Shown: piece by piece, positions 48,976-62,990 of the stretch
Numbering within the stretch: the stretch's first letter is position 1
How the letters are laid out: every line of letters starts with the position of its first letter
From: Panulirus ornatus
Lineage: Eukaryota; Arthropoda; Malacostraca; Decapoda; Palinuridae
Length of the DNA: 64,000 bases
Direction of reading: 5' to 3'
Assembly (NCBI RefSeq): GCF_036320965.1
Contig: NC_092276.1
Location: 4,736,782 to 4,800,781, forward strand
Translations under genes and position numbers: made by a program
Notes under the pieces: generated by a model
Databases searched by the model: none
Told to the model about the DNA's origin: nothing
Seen by the model: only the letters and a program-made list of their open reading frames with translations

Positions 48976-50760
48976 CATATGTATTGTGTAAAGTGAGAGT
49001 GGAGTATGAAAACAGTTGTGCTCTATTGGCTGTAGATTTAAATGCCCTCTCTCCTTGCACCTGCGTCATACTCCTGGGTAATAAACATGTCATAAAAATT
49101 CAGAAAAATAAGATTGCATTTTAACTTTTATTTTTATGACTATCACTTTATCAATATAGAATTTGCATAACATCAGAATAATCACTCGAACAGTTACAGC
49201 AATTCTGTTTGTTTCTAGTTTTTAGCAGAAATATTAAATTGCAAAGTAAGAGGAATATATTTAAGTTTAAAGACGTCAGCTTATTTTTGTCTTTTCTCAG
49301 AAAGTGTTTTAGAAATGTCTCACTCTCAGTTTATCTTCTTTATGAATGCTCACATGAGGAAAACGTTATTCATTCTCCTCTTCATTCTTGACCTACAACG
49401 TAGTCCAGAATGCAGCCAGCATATTCATAGTTATATACTTGTACATAAGTATAGATATACTTACTTTTACATGTATAAAAACACTTTCATACATTCACAT
49501 GCATATGAACATCTAAGCATGCATAGTTATGAAAAACTATACATATACATTCATGCATACAAACGTATTTATAAATTGCAATTCTAAACATGCATCAATA
49601 TAGAAATGCATAGATGCGTACAAACTCATGCATGTTTCAACTAAACATGATTCAATATACGAATACCAAACGACTCTGACGAGATGAATAGATAATCCGT
49701 CTCACTGTTTGGAAAGAGAAAACGAGGGAGATGTTATGTGATGGTAAACATAGGCCCAGATCATCTCTCGGCTGCTGTGGTAGTAGCAGTGGTTTCCAAG
49801 CGCGGTGACGTCCTCAGAGTCCAGAATGAGGGTCAAGGGTTATTGGTCTCCTTCCACGAACAGTCTCGGAGATCAAAGACACAGGGAGCTGTCTTTGTTG
49901 CATATTTTTTGTTGTTGTTTTTCCTCACATTGCTGTTCTGTAGAGTCGTTAGGGGATTGGGTACTGGCAGTTAAAGATGGGAAGTAATTGGGTGAGAATT
50001 TTGTAATCATTCGTCAGATTATTGCTGAAGGTTGATCACGTACAGTGTTTTGAACAAGTGTGTATTTGATAACCTGTTCGTACGTTACACGGAAAGTATT
50101 CTATATTCATGGGACCTAGACCTAGAGGTGTGTAAATAGATAAATAAAGTGAATGGATAACGGTATTATTGAATTTAGGCAGCCATTTGGTGTGTGTGTG
50201 TGTGTGTGTTAACACTTTACGTTAACACAGACAGTTTTCTTTATAGTCATGAATCTAAATGTCAGAGCGTCAGTGGACGTTATATCTCTGCGCCTAGCAC
50301 TAAGATAATCTCCCATAATGTAACAGGAACTAACATTATAGTTTATTATTAGCAACTAATACAATGTAAGTGAGAATGATAAAGCTAGTTTATCCTACGA
50401 GGACTTGAGATTAGTTGGTTTTTGCTGAGTGTTAAACCAGCTTCTCGACTCTTAACTCAACCCCACAATCTTGGTTGGGTAAAAGGAAAATCTTTTAATG
50501 TAATCTCACACTGAAATGTAATTTTACAACCTGGCCGGAGCCAAGACACAGGGAGGCCAAAATTCCTTCTTGCTTTAAGGATTATTTGTCAAGATGTTGT
50601 TGATGGCGCTTGTGCTGCCGTGCAAAAGAAACAAAACAGAGTGACAAGGAATTTTTTGTTTATTGGAAAACTTGACATATTGGCTATTAATGTTAATACG
50701 AAAGATGAAACAAAACAGAGAATAAAAATGGTAAAGATGACAGACGTGGGGGCAGGAGGA
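48976..50760. other. AT-rich unannotated stretch
   Basis: 49400-49640 is enriched in CATGCATA and ATACATA words (low complexity). Frames at 49738-49987 have no domain. A (GT)n run of about 10 units is at 50190-50209. No gene recognised. Confidence 0.45.
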
Positions 50761-51035
50761 CTAGGGTGTACGTAGGGGGAGGTGTACCGCGGTGTACGGA
50801 GGGGGAGGTGTGACGGGGTGTACGGAGGGGGAGGTGTACCGCGGTGTACGGAGGGGGAGGTGTACCGCGGTGTACGGAGGGGGAGGTGTACCGCGGTGTA
50901 CGGAGGGGGAGGTGTACCGCGGTGTACGGAGGGGGAGGTGTGACGGGGTGTACGGAGGGGAGGTGTGCTGGAGTGTACGGAGGGGGAGGTGTGACGGGGT
51001 GTACGGAGGGGGAGGTGTGACGGGGTGTACAGAGG
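50761..51035 (+). repeat. 26-bp GC-rich minisatellite, about 10 copies
   Basis: GGTGTACGGAGGGGGAGGTG followed by TACCGC or TGACGG alternates every 26 bp. Two unit types (ACCGC and GACGG) are arranged in blocks: TGACGG types at the edges and TACCGC types in the middle. Reads as a Gly/Arg/Cys-rich repeat in + frames. Confidence 0.95.
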
Positions 51036-51420
51036 TGGGAGAGGTATCAGATTGTGATTGTTACATGCGTCATGTAACAACCTCGTCCGTGTTGTACCAA
51101 GCTCGTCCTTACGTACACACCACGTACGTCACATTATACCAGAGTGTAGTTGTCTAATACCCATATATATCCACAAGGTAATACGTATTCTTGGTTTTTT
51201 TTTCGAGTAAGAAGTATCTTTTTAACGATTGTTTGATACATTGTTACAGCCAATAATTAGCTTTCATATTCTTTCGTCTTCCAAAAGCATCGTTTCCTGT
51301 TCGCCTTACAAAATGTCACAATAAACATGCATGAACATGAATCCTAAGTGAACAGTATTTAACTTGGTTGATAATTAATGAATTTAAATGAAATAGCGAA
51401 GGCTTAAACAAGCCACCGGT
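51036..51420. other. unannotated stretch
   Basis: Nothing recognised. Confidence 0.45.
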
Positions 51421-51759
51421 CGTTTCATGGCAGCCTTCCACTGCTGGACTTGAGCCTGTGACAAATGTAAACAAACGGTGCTTGTTTCAGTGTTGGGTCG
51501 CCACGCCCCGTCCCCCACCTCGCTGACCCATTCTAGCCCAGCACGTCGTACCTTAAGGTGGTCACGCGTCACCTCCGGGGTTAATCCATAAGTTTTATTC
51601 CTCTTAGTGCAGTGGAGTATCTTGGACGAACTGAATGTTTCCGTAGCGAGTACCTTAGTGCAAACGAGTGCAAGTGGAAGAGCGTGATGGTTACGTTATT
51701 TATCGTGAGGAGTTGGTGCGGTAGGAGAAGTTGACGTGTACTCCATGCGCAAGGTAAGT
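51421..51759 (+). promoter_or_regulatory. candidate promoter and 5' exon with consensus splice donor
   Basis: 51470-51590 is locally GC- and CpG-richer than its surroundings (CGCCACGCCCCGTCCCCCAC, GGTCACGCGTCACC). It is followed by a GTGCAAACGAGTGCAAGTGG stretch and ends ATGCGCAAG then GTAAGTG, a perfect donor at 51754. That would make a first exon ending near 51753, with a possible start codon three codons before the junction (51745). No TATA box is clear, upstream ATGs exist, and no downstream exon was recognised, so a gene heading right is only a possibility. Confidence 0.3.
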
Positions 51760-52390
51760 GTCACCGTTATTGCCCTTACAGTGTTTGAACTGAGTTTTGA
51801 GGTGCGTTTAAGTATATAAGTACACTTGAATCCACTTGACTGATCTTACTGCTGTTTTCCAACTATAATCCTCGGTGTGTAAGTAATGTAACACGTTAAC
51901 ATATTACGGTTTTGCTATATGTTCAGACGTACACAGTTCTGATTTTTTTCTAATTATCTTTACCTAATGAAAACCATTGAATGGTCATATATGCCTACGT
52001 ACAGATGTATTTATATAGCGTACATACAGGTTAACCTAACTCGGGACAGCGTTTGGAAGGATCCGGATGACCACACAGACATTCGTAGATGTTCCCGAGT
52101 ATTATGACGGTCGTCAAGTTTGTAGTTCTGTCTGTAGTTTGTCTGTATGTCTGTCTGTAATGTCTGTGGTTTTCTACTACAGTCATAATGTCGATAAGTC
52201 TGTCTATAGGGTTGTTTGTCACAGCACATAGTTAAGCAATTTTGGACGTCAGCATGTTCGAACATGAATTGTACAGAAATTGACTGAAATGTCTCCTGTC
52301 TGTACTGTCTTCCTGCTCCTTGAGCACGACGGTAATACCCTGGGAGACGACGATGATGTGTGTGGGTGTATGTGTGTAAGTAATTACTTT
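51760..52390. other. unannotated stretch
   Basis: TGTCTGTAGTTTGTCTGTATGT-like words at 52128-52165 are a short decayed tandem. Nothing else recognised. Confidence 0.45.
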
Positions 52391-52460
52391 TTGTGTGTTA
52401 CGGGGAGAGAGTTTACACTCGGGTTGCCTCGTTTTTTTTACCTTACCTTAACTCCATTGA
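52391..52460 (+). repeat. dispersed repeat T, copy 2
   Basis: TTGTGTGTTACGGGGAGAGA, GTTTACACTCGGGTTGCC and TCG..TTACCTTAAC parallel copy 1 at 44635. Followed by ACGCGCACGCACACAC-type alternating sequence. Confidence 0.65.
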
Positions 52461-52914
52461 GTGTGTACACGCGCACGCACACACTCGCCTAAGCTAGTTG
52501 TGTGTATATGTGTGTGATGTGCTGATTATGTAAAAGTTTGTGAATAATATAATCCTAGAATATTCAGTGATATTCGTCTATACTGGGGTTCTTTACATCC
52601 CTCACTAAAAGCAAACTTAAGCGGTGTTCTAAATCGTCTGAACATTACGGATAGTTTTTACGTAATATAGTTGTAGATGAACGTTTAAGGAATATGTTGT
52701 TTTCCTGCATTTTTGTCGTCCCAGGAATTGTTAGAGAAGAACGGGCTTGAATGATGTTATATTAACTTTTTTTTCATATTGTTCCTTTAATTACATTAAG
52801 CGGTTTATTCACTCTGTATATATATTTCAACATTGCCACCTGGATTCATCATGTCTGAACCAATAGGCAATCACCTCTGATGAGGGAATACTCGGTGATT
52901 AGAGTCAAAGCCCA
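52461..52914. other. unannotated stretch
   Basis: Nothing recognised. Confidence 0.45.
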
Positions 52915-53062
52915 TGAGCACATTACGACTCCTTGAGTACGACGTTACGACCCTTGGGCAGGACAGTTACGACCCTTACGCGCGAGAGTATGACGACACT
53001 TCGTTATAATGGCTTGGTATTTGACCTGAGTCTTATGGTTCTGTTTGAAATCAGGCAAATAT
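52915..53062 (-). repeat. palindromic dispersed repeat P, copy 5 (left arm + core)
   Basis: The inverse-sense array (ACGACTCCTTGAGTACGACG, ACGACCCTTGGGCAGGAC) is followed by ATTTGACCTGA (53020-53030) and TCAGGCAAAT (53051-53060). The loop is longer than in copies 1 and 2. The right arm is missing, complementary to copy 1, which lacks the left arm. Confidence 0.72.
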
Positions 53063-53134
53063 TTGTACACGTCAGAGATATATGGCTGTATTTAGAGATA
53101 CATCTTCAATGTACGGTAATGCAAGAACCTTTGT

Positions 53135-53290
53135 AGGTAACTGCAGGACGTAGAACTGAAGATTATTTCTGATGTGTCTATGAAAATCCGACGGTCATGT
53201 GGAACGTAAGGTCTCCCCTGATGTCTTTAGGAGTGCGACAACTGTGTAGAGCTTAAGGTCTACCGTTATTTGTGTGAAGGAACTCGGGAA
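53135..53290 (+). repeat. decayed ~48-bp tandem repeat, about 3 copies
   Basis: (G/A)ACGTAAGGTCT and AGCTTAAGGTCT recur at about 53201 and 53248, with TGATGTGTCT and TGATGTCTTT before them. Weak. Confidence 0.4.
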
Positions 53291-54119
53291 TCATCGTTCC
53301 AACCCACCGGTACTGAATGGGGTTCTGCTGGAACTTTTCGTCGAGGGTCGTGATAACTTCGCCAGAGTGACTGGGTCACGTGATTCTCAGAACCTTACAC
53401 CCCCAACCCCACCCGTAACCCCACCTGGTTTTATTTCTAAGTGTCTGTGATGATAGATTATCCCATATTACTGCATGACTTTTTCCTTTTCGCTGCAGTC
53501 AAGGATAGAGATTGTCTTGCTCTGTTGTGCTTGGAAAGTATCGCGTGTTAAACACTTTTAAAATGTATGTCATCCGAGGCACGTTTCCTTCTATAAGTTC
53601 ATATATTCAGTTAAGCTTAGACAAGCTTTTCTGTTGCATTTTCTTATCTTTCCCGTCTTGTCTTCCTCTATATCATTATGATATCATGATATCATTACGC
53701 TGTTCACCAATGTGTTTACAGAGATTCTGAAGGTGTAACTCTATGAACTTTGTACATTGGTACTTTGAGATTGTTCTCTGTTCATTAAGAATTAGTTTGG
53801 ATCTGCAGTATTTTCTTGCCTTCTGCATACCGCGCACCTCGCCCACGCATGTAAGAACTGCCTGCTTAAATAGCCTCATTGTCTCGCCCGCTCTCCCTCG
53901 TTTCATTTCCTCTGACTTTATGGTCTCGTTATTTGATCTCTCGTCTATCTCTTGACACATTTCTCTCTCCCAGGCTCAGTCTTCTCCGTTGAGGGTGTGG
54001 TTTCACTTTCAATCGCTTCTTTTATTGTGTTCGGGAGTGACGTAATGTTTCCCTGAATGACACAAGATGGAGAAGAATCAGTGTGAAATTCTCTTTACTC
54101 AGACTGGTTTCATCGCCTG
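53291..54119. other. unannotated stretch
   Basis: ATTATGATATCATGATATCATT at 53676-53697 is a small palindromic duplication. Opposing frames at 53676-53960 have no domain. Confidence 0.4.
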
Positions 54120-54350
54120 GCCTCATGATCTTTAAGGTTCAGGTCAAAGACCACCACATTATACTCAAGGGTTCGTACCTTCGTGTTCAAGGGTCTTATC
54201 GTCGAGCTTAAGGGTCGTACCTTCGTGTTCAAGGTCTTATCGTCGTGCTTAAGGGTCGTACCTTCGTGCTCAAGGGTCGCACCGTCGTGCTCAAGGGTCG
54301 TACCGTCGTGTTCAAGGGTCATAACTTCGTGCTCAAGGCTTTAAAAACTA
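54120..54350 (+). repeat. palindromic dispersed repeat P, copy 6 (half core + right arm)
   Basis: TTCAGGTCAAAGACC (right half of the core) and CACATTATACTCAAGG lead into about eight clean 21-bp units (AAGGGTCGTACCTTCGTG, CGTCGTGCTCAAGGG). It ends GCTTTAAAAACTACC at about 54350. This is the most regular array of the family. Confidence 0.82.
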
Positions 54351-55841
54351 CCATTCCATGAGAGAAGTTTATATATACTGATATTGTATTCTGGCCACAG
54401 TTACAATTCCCAGGATGGGAAGGAGGAAATTGAACATGTCACGGCAGGGCCATATATACCATAACTCCATCTCACACACCCCCACAGCCCCCCATCCTAC
54501 GACTCGAAAGAACTCAGCTACAACTAGATCGTCATTTTGCTGGAAAGAAGGCGAAGTCTGTTTGCTTTTTTGATCAGTATCTTTTCCTTTTGACCCGATG
54601 GACTTAGGTGAAGCAAAGATCAAGAGGGGATGCCACACATGTCATGTCACGGGGTACGATGACACGAACGTGCAATGACAATATATTCCAGTTTGCGTTG
54701 AGCCGTTTGTCCCCCTACTTCCTCTTCCGTCACGTGTTGTGCTATTACTTAGAGAATTGATTTCTGGAGCTCGTTGGGATAATAGCAGAACTGGTCACGT
54801 TTTCCTTGAGAGATCTAATGCTGGACCATCATTTAGCGTTCAGTGAGCAGCCATTTAACGTTGTGTCTCTCAGTTTTAATGTTTAAACATGTCAATGTCT
54901 GTATTCTCCATATCTGGCGTGGAATAATTGTAATGTAACTCGTAAATCATCAGTGTCAAATATTCTGATTATTTGTATTCTTGTTTTTAAGAGGATGTGC
55001 GGCAGTGATTATCTTGATTAACTAAGGTAAAATGTAATCCAGGAAGTTGTCAAAGGAATATTGGATTGGCAGTATTGTCATCTGAGGCATTTGCTCTGGC
55101 CTCTTTTCCATGTAAGGAGTGCTGCTCGTGGTCCGCTTTCAAGCTGATTAAGTGTTACATTTGTAATCATGTGATTACCGATGTATGAGTAATGACAAAG
55201 ATTAGTGAAGTTTACTTTGGAAGAAGTCAAATGTTCGTATGCGATTGTCCCTTTGGCCGTAGTTGGTTCAGTTGTGTTCCGTTACAGGGCGAAGATTGCG
55301 TTACTTTGAGGTGTTACGTGTGACTTTTGACCTGTTACTTGGGACAAGTGGGAGATAACGAATCGAAGTCTTTAGTTGTATGTTTCCTTCTTTTTCTGTA
55401 TCATCCACTTCTCCCTTTACCATTCTTATTCTTCCCAGCTATTCTGCCTCGTGGCTGTCGCTCTCCCTGCCTCCCCATCCACTCTCATTCACCCTCATCG
55501 CCCTCGCTCTCCCACGTTACTGTGACCATCCGGTTCCTCTCTCATTATACAGAGTTAAACGAACAGGAAGTAGGGAATGTTCAGTTTGGGGACAGAGTGT
55601 CAAAAGGATAAATGGACAATAATGTGTGAGATTCATCATGCGAAGATAAGGAATTAAGAAAGGGGTAACAGCCAAGGGTCAGAGAACAGTAAGAACTTGG
55701 AGAAAGATAATGGTAAATATCCAGGTCAAGATTAAACTCTGTTAACTGATAAAGTAAATGAGAAGATACGGATTTGGTGATAGATATAAATGATAAAGAA
55801 GAACATCGGTGCGTGAAATGTATAGAATGATGAGGAAGATC
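54351..55841. other. unannotated stretch
   Basis: Frames at 54369-54638 (-) and 55327-55622 (+) have no recognisable domain. Pyrimidine-rich at 55380-55520. No repeat copy recognised. Confidence 0.4.
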
Positions 55842-55985
55842 CATGATACATAAACATACATAAGTAGTAGGGAAAACCCGTGATACATGAATATACATAA
55901 TGATAAGAGAGGCCCGTGATGCATAGATTTATGTATGATATGAAGGCCCCACGATACATAAGGAAGGCCTGTGATACAGCAAGGT
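55842..55985 (+). repeat. decayed ~37-bp tandem repeat, 4 copies
   Basis: CCGTGATACATGAATATACA, CCGTGATGCATAGATTTATG, CCACGATACATAAGG and CTGTGATACAG follow each other with GGCC or AGGGAAAA spacers. Confidence 0.7.
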
Positions 55986-56049
55986 GAGAAGCAGAAGAAA
56001 CAGCGAGATAGACGGATAATTGATGTTTATTATGTCTTACAGTGCGTGT

Positions 56050-56160
56050 CCCACTTCCCTTACCCAGATGGTAACCTCCTACTTTCACCTTCCCTTACCC
56101 AAATGGTGACCTCTACCTACGTATTCCTTTATCCAGATGATGTACCTCCCATCTACTCCT
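56050..56160 (+). repeat. ~35-bp tandem repeat, 3 copies
   Basis: TTCCCTTACCCAGATGGTAA, TTCCCTTACCCAAATGGTGA and TTCCTTTATCCAGATGATG follow in a row, each with an ACCTCC/ACCTAC tail. Confidence 0.75.
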
Positions 56161-56320
56161 CCCCTCTCCCACCTTTCCCGGACGTGTCCTTTTTTCCTCC
56201 TGCCTCCCGCAGTATCTTACCGAACGACAAATAAACTTGTGTTACCGACTGACTTGTCCCGTTGTTTGTGTTAGCCAGAGGCAAGATGGCCAGGCTCCTG
56301 CTGCTCTCTAGCCTGCCCCG

Positions 56321-56439
<119 letters not shown>

Positions 56440-57246
56440 CACAGAAAGGGATGGAGAAACAGAGAGAGAAAGACAAAGACATGGAGACTCAGGGAGACAA
56501 AATGATGGACAATAAATAGAACAACACACAGGCAAGAATACTTTTTTTTTTCTTTTTTTTGCGTACGTGTATCTGTTCCCACCTATAACAAATCTTAATG
56601 TCATGTGTGTTAAGATTATGATATTGACGCAAGACTGCAATTGACATCTCATGTTACGAGTGCAGGAGACATACCTACAGCAGACGACGTCCTCCCAGAG
56701 GCTCACTCAGAGCAAAACACCATAGCCGCCGCTTGGTATGTATGCACCTCTCTGATTGAACTCCGGTTTTTGGCTTCCATTTATATTCTAGCGGCTCTCA
56801 GGGTTGACAGGTCTGCCTCAGCACGTCCCTCCGCCTCCCATCACGAAGTGCCGGGGTTCTCCTCCTTCACCGCCTTCTTCAGCAGCCTTCCTCCAGTATC
56901 TGGTTCAAATCAGTATCTGGTGCTTTGCTTTTTCCAGTGTCTTGCGCTTGTCTCTTTCGCCAAAGCTTTTTCTTCTTCGTAGCTTTAGGTCAGCTATTTA
57001 TGTTGGAGAGGAGCCTTCTTCATTTTTCTTTTTTCGATATCACTCTCTTCTTTCGTATAAAGATATTCCTCTTTTTGTCTTATTCCTGGAAAATCTTCTC
57101 GTAACCTCGCGTCTTATCTTTTCCCGCCATTTTTCGTTTCTTTGATGTATTCGACTGAACACCAGAGGCTTCCGGTGGTCTTTTATCATCAACTTAGTTT
57201 TTCCATTCCTTCAGAATCTACCTTCTTTACCAGTTTAGACATTCTA

Positions 57247-57249
<3 letters not shown>
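56440..57249. other. unannotated stretch
   Basis: A 113-codon + frame at 56641-56982 overlaps another at 56804-57145. Neither has a recognisable domain. Confidence 0.35.

Positions 57250-57296
<47 letters not shown>
57250..57296 (+). repeat. (CT)n microsatellite
   Basis: About 23 units. Confidence 0.96.
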
Positions 57297-57299
<3 letters not shown>

Positions 57300-58080
57300 A
57301 AAACCTTCCATCGTTTTTCTCTCGCAGTCATGTTTTTCCGTACCTTCAGTAACCATCCCCCCCAACACACACACACGTGGGCGTATACTTCAGGGAACAA
57401 CCTTCCTTCACTCCTCAACCCCTGCCCTCCTTCCTTCCTTACTGGATTATTTATAACCATTTTTTCCTTCATTTTCGAGACGTATTAATTCAGTTTGACT
57501 CCAGACGCAATCTAGCCTAAACTCGCTCTCTTACAATTATCAAGACAGGTCTTCTCTCGTATATTAATGCAGAAACTGTTAAATATAGATTATCTTGATA
57601 TCCTGTTTCTTCCCCTCGATCTTCAAGACGCATCACAAGGTTCACATTTGGAATATCGCACATGAGGAGATGATACAGTGTAAACTGAACTTGTGCCCAG
57701 AAACAAATTCTATATCTTTACAGTATCAAAATACCTTGTAATATTGCCTGTACCACAGACTGAAATAATTTTCGCATTGCTGCCACTTGTCCGGTGCGAA
57801 GCCCTGAAATGTAACCCCCAACCCTACCCCTCTCAATGTAATTCTGCTTACACAGAAATCAGTTGATAAAGCGACGCAAGCAAGCATGGGAATCACATTT
57901 ATAACGTAAAGTGTTTATTCCTTTAACAAATGTAAACATCAGCATGAAGCATGACGTTGGGTTGTTAATTACATACAGTTACAATCGAAGTTTATCTGAG
58001 ATGAAGTAACTTACTTAACCGTACAGAAAATGTTTGATGATGTCTCCAAAAATCTGCTTTTACGTAGTGTTTTAGTTTTT
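57297..58080. other. unannotated stretch
   Basis: Nothing recognised. Confidence 0.45.
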
Positions 58081-58235
58081 CTTTATAGTGAATTGCCTTT
58101 CCCGCCTTGGCAAGGTAGCGTCAGGAACTGTTTAAACTTACAACTGCATCATCTTCACACTTCCACTCTCTGGCTGTCAAGAGTAATATACCGACGCCAG
58201 AGCCAACCATCCACGGCCAAGCCTCTTAATTACCT
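58081..58235 (-). mobile_element. diverged relative of the B/RTE 3' end
   Basis: TTTCCCGCCTTGGCAAGGTA then GCGTCAGGAACTG (58097-58130) matches the terminal motif of the B family (TTTCCCGCATTAGCAAGGTA in copy 1). CCATCCACGGCCAAGCC follows. No TA tail remains. Probably an old copy of a related element. The right boundary is uncertain. Confidence 0.5.
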
Positions 58236-58586
58236 CATTTATAACTAAATTTGCCGCTAACATTTAACAAGACTCACTGTTCCACATTGTTTTCTTAGTC
58301 TAGAGCTCAAATGTTAATGAGACCGCACGAAACAGGTTCCTGCTGCATTTTACATTTATTCTGTTATGTAAGTTGTAAGTAGTGGCCACTTAAGTACTTA
58401 AGTAGCTCGTGTAGGAATTTATCGATGATGATGTACCTTGGTTTTCAATGAAAGAATGGATTGTTTGCAGGGATTTATATTTCCAAGCTGATATTACCAG
58501 CGTTAGAAAACCCTGCCTATCTATGTATCATCATTAACTCCATTTCCATTTTTCTTGTAGTGGATCAGATACATGCATACATATCA

Positions 58587-58640
58587 GAAGACCTTATAAG
58601 GCCTTATGGTCTGTGGCGAGGTTATCTATTGGAGGTCCTA
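58587..58640 (+). repeat. dispersed repeat D, copy 4 (partial)
   Basis: CAGAAGACCTTATAAGGCC, then TTATGGTCTGTGGCGAGGTT then ATCTATTGGAGG, matching copies 1-3. Confidence 0.65.
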
Positions 58641-58782
58641 TATAACCGTGACGGACCAAACATATTCATTGTTTTCTACAAGCGGCAACGGGAACTATTT
58701 TCATATATCGCCTAGTTTGGTGTTGATGTAAAATTCAGTTGCTCTTGGTACTGGCCCAAATATACCCCCTTATATCCATTTT

Positions 58783-58785
<3 letters not shown>

Positions 58786-58857
<72 letters not shown>
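58786..58857. repeat. (TA)n microsatellite
   Basis: About 36 units. No element recognised on either side. Confidence 0.97.
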
Positions 58858-58859
<2 letters not shown>

Positions 58860-59477
58860 ATGATCCTGTCGATATCTCTTGAGAGATCCATAAGTCCAAG
58901 TGGAAGCAAACTTTCAAGTATTCAGTCAATGTCTAGCCGCCTTTGTGCACCTGCCCGCCAGAAATTTTATTCCGAACTTGATAAACTTAGAATTGCTTCT
59001 CCAGGTTGGTGGCAGGCGAATGTTTACTGGCTCGCCTTCTCTGCCTGTATCTTAAGCTGCTGCCTGAAACACGACAGAGGAATCAAATGCTCCTCATCCT
59101 GAGTGGATAAAAGCGTATCTGGTTTGGATCTTCTTTTTCTCTTTTCACTTTTACGTCTTTAGCTTCGACTGGATTACGTCAGTATCTTTGTCTGCCGCGT
59201 TAAGCCTGTATGGATGTGCGCCACGCCTGTCAGTCACTCAGAGAGATATCTTTGATATTATTTTCGGTCACTGTTATTATTTTGCTGAGAACATGTGCAC
59301 TTGTCTTGCACGGTGGCTTAAGTACACTGTAGATGGTGTCAGTCTCCCCACCTGCCCTGCAGCTCCAGAGACGCCTCACCTTTGTAAGTCATACTTTACG
59401 TCTGTATCTTATGAGCGAGAGTCTCTGTGCTAAATTCCTCTCAAGTAAACCTCATTATTGAGGCAAATGCATAAGTG
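58858..59477. other. unannotated stretch
   Basis: Frames at 58860-59102 and 59188-59433 have no recognisable domain. Confidence 0.4.
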
Positions 59478-59587
59478 ATATCCCTGAGGACAGGGGAGGT
59501 AAGCATACCGCCTGTGTATATCCTGCCTGTCGTAAAATGCGACTAAGAGGGACGGGAGCTGGGGAGCTAGACATCCTTCCCTATTGT
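59478..59587 (+). mobile_element. diverged 5' half of a B-family element (copy 4)
   Basis: ATATCCCTGAGGACAGGGGA, then CCTGCCTGTCGTAAAATGCG then ACTAAGAGGGACGGGAGC, aligns in order with the head of copies 1-3 (CCTGGGGATAGGGG, CCTGCGTGTCGTAGAAGGCG, ACTAAAAGGGGAGGGAGC). The 3' half with the terminal motif is absent. An old copy. Confidence 0.65.
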
Positions 59588-59981
59588 AGTATCATTCTTG
59601 AATATAAACGGTACAGAAGGAAGGAACAAATGAGGGTTTATCCAGGAAGGCTATGTCATCTGTTTATTGACGTTACCTTTCAATGGTGGGAATGGTTGAT
59701 CAGGTATTAGATTTAGATGAAGGGTCAATTTACCGGTTAGTAATCATAGAGTCTGAAGCTAGGTGAACCTTCGTCATACGTGGGTGTAAATCATCCTGGG
59801 ATGTATTAGTCTCCAACTCCTCGTCTTCAAGATGACTCCGGGCTCCTGAAGCAGAGCTCAGATTATCTTGCAGAGTAACTGATCTGTCTTCCCTCGGGGC
59901 CTCCCTACTAGCGCTCTCTCACCAGTCATCACAGAGCAAACTTGTGATGTCATACTTTTAGGAATTGCACAAGAAATGTTT

Positions 59982-59982
<1 letters not shown>
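59588..59982. other. unannotated stretch
   Basis: Nothing recognised. Confidence 0.45.

Positions 59983-60013
<31 letters not shown>
59983..60013 (+). repeat. (GA)n microsatellite
   Basis: About 15 units. Confidence 0.95.
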
Positions 60014-62269
<2,256 letters not shown>

Positions 62270-62392
62270 TATCATTTTCCTTCTTTTTCTTTTTCCCATT
62301 CTGCAGTCTCCAGATTAATCTCCCTCGGTTACTCATTAATTCTTACTCCATTTGTGCATTTAATTTCATCAACCCTTTTTATAATTCTTCTT

Positions 62393-62452
<60 letters not shown>

Positions 62453-62990
62453 TCCCATATTTTATCTTATCTTCCTCCTGTTATTCTTGCTTGCTATCTT
62501 TGTACGCTCTTCGTGTGATCTTCGTCTTTTTCTCAGTGTGCCTATCTCCAACTTTCTCGTCGTTGTTAATCTCTTACCTTTATTTCTTCGCACTTTTCAT
62601 ATATTTTCCTCCTCCTGTTCTGCTTAACTTCTCTCTTTTCCATTCAACTTATTCAAGATATGTCATTCTAATTCAACCACCTCTCATTTCCTTTCCTCTC
62701 TCTTTTCGTTGTCGGATTAAGCAAACTTCTTTTCAGTTTGCTTCATCTCCTCATTTTTTTCTTTTTCTCTTTCCTTTTCTCTTCTCTTTCTTCCTCTTTC
62801 GCCTCTCTCACCTTTTCTTCCTCTTTCTCTCTTCTAGCCTTCCCTTTCCTCCTAGTATCGTTCTTGATGTTCTTATTCTTCTCTTTTTTATGTCTTTTTT
62901 TCCAAGTCTCTTCTTCCCTCTCCCTCACCCCTTCACTTCCTCCTCCTCTTCTTCATCTCTTAGTTTTGTTCTTATTCCTCCTCACCACCA
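62270..62990 (+). repeat. long pyrimidine-rich tract with embedded (CT)n
   Basis: About 720 bp strongly biased to C/T on the + strand (TTCTTTTTCTTTTTCCC, CTTTCTTCCTCTTTCGCC), including a perfect CT array at 62396-62450. The 272-codon + frame at 62230-63048 is a Ser/Phe/Leu-rich reading of this tract and not credible as a protein. Confidence 0.85.

Noticed and set aside
48739..49093. Perfect 8-residue repeats on both strands, like a repeat protein or ice-binding-type array
   Set aside because: The 24-bp minisatellite reads without stops on both strands because the unit is a multiple of 3. There is no start context, signal peptide or unique flanking domain.
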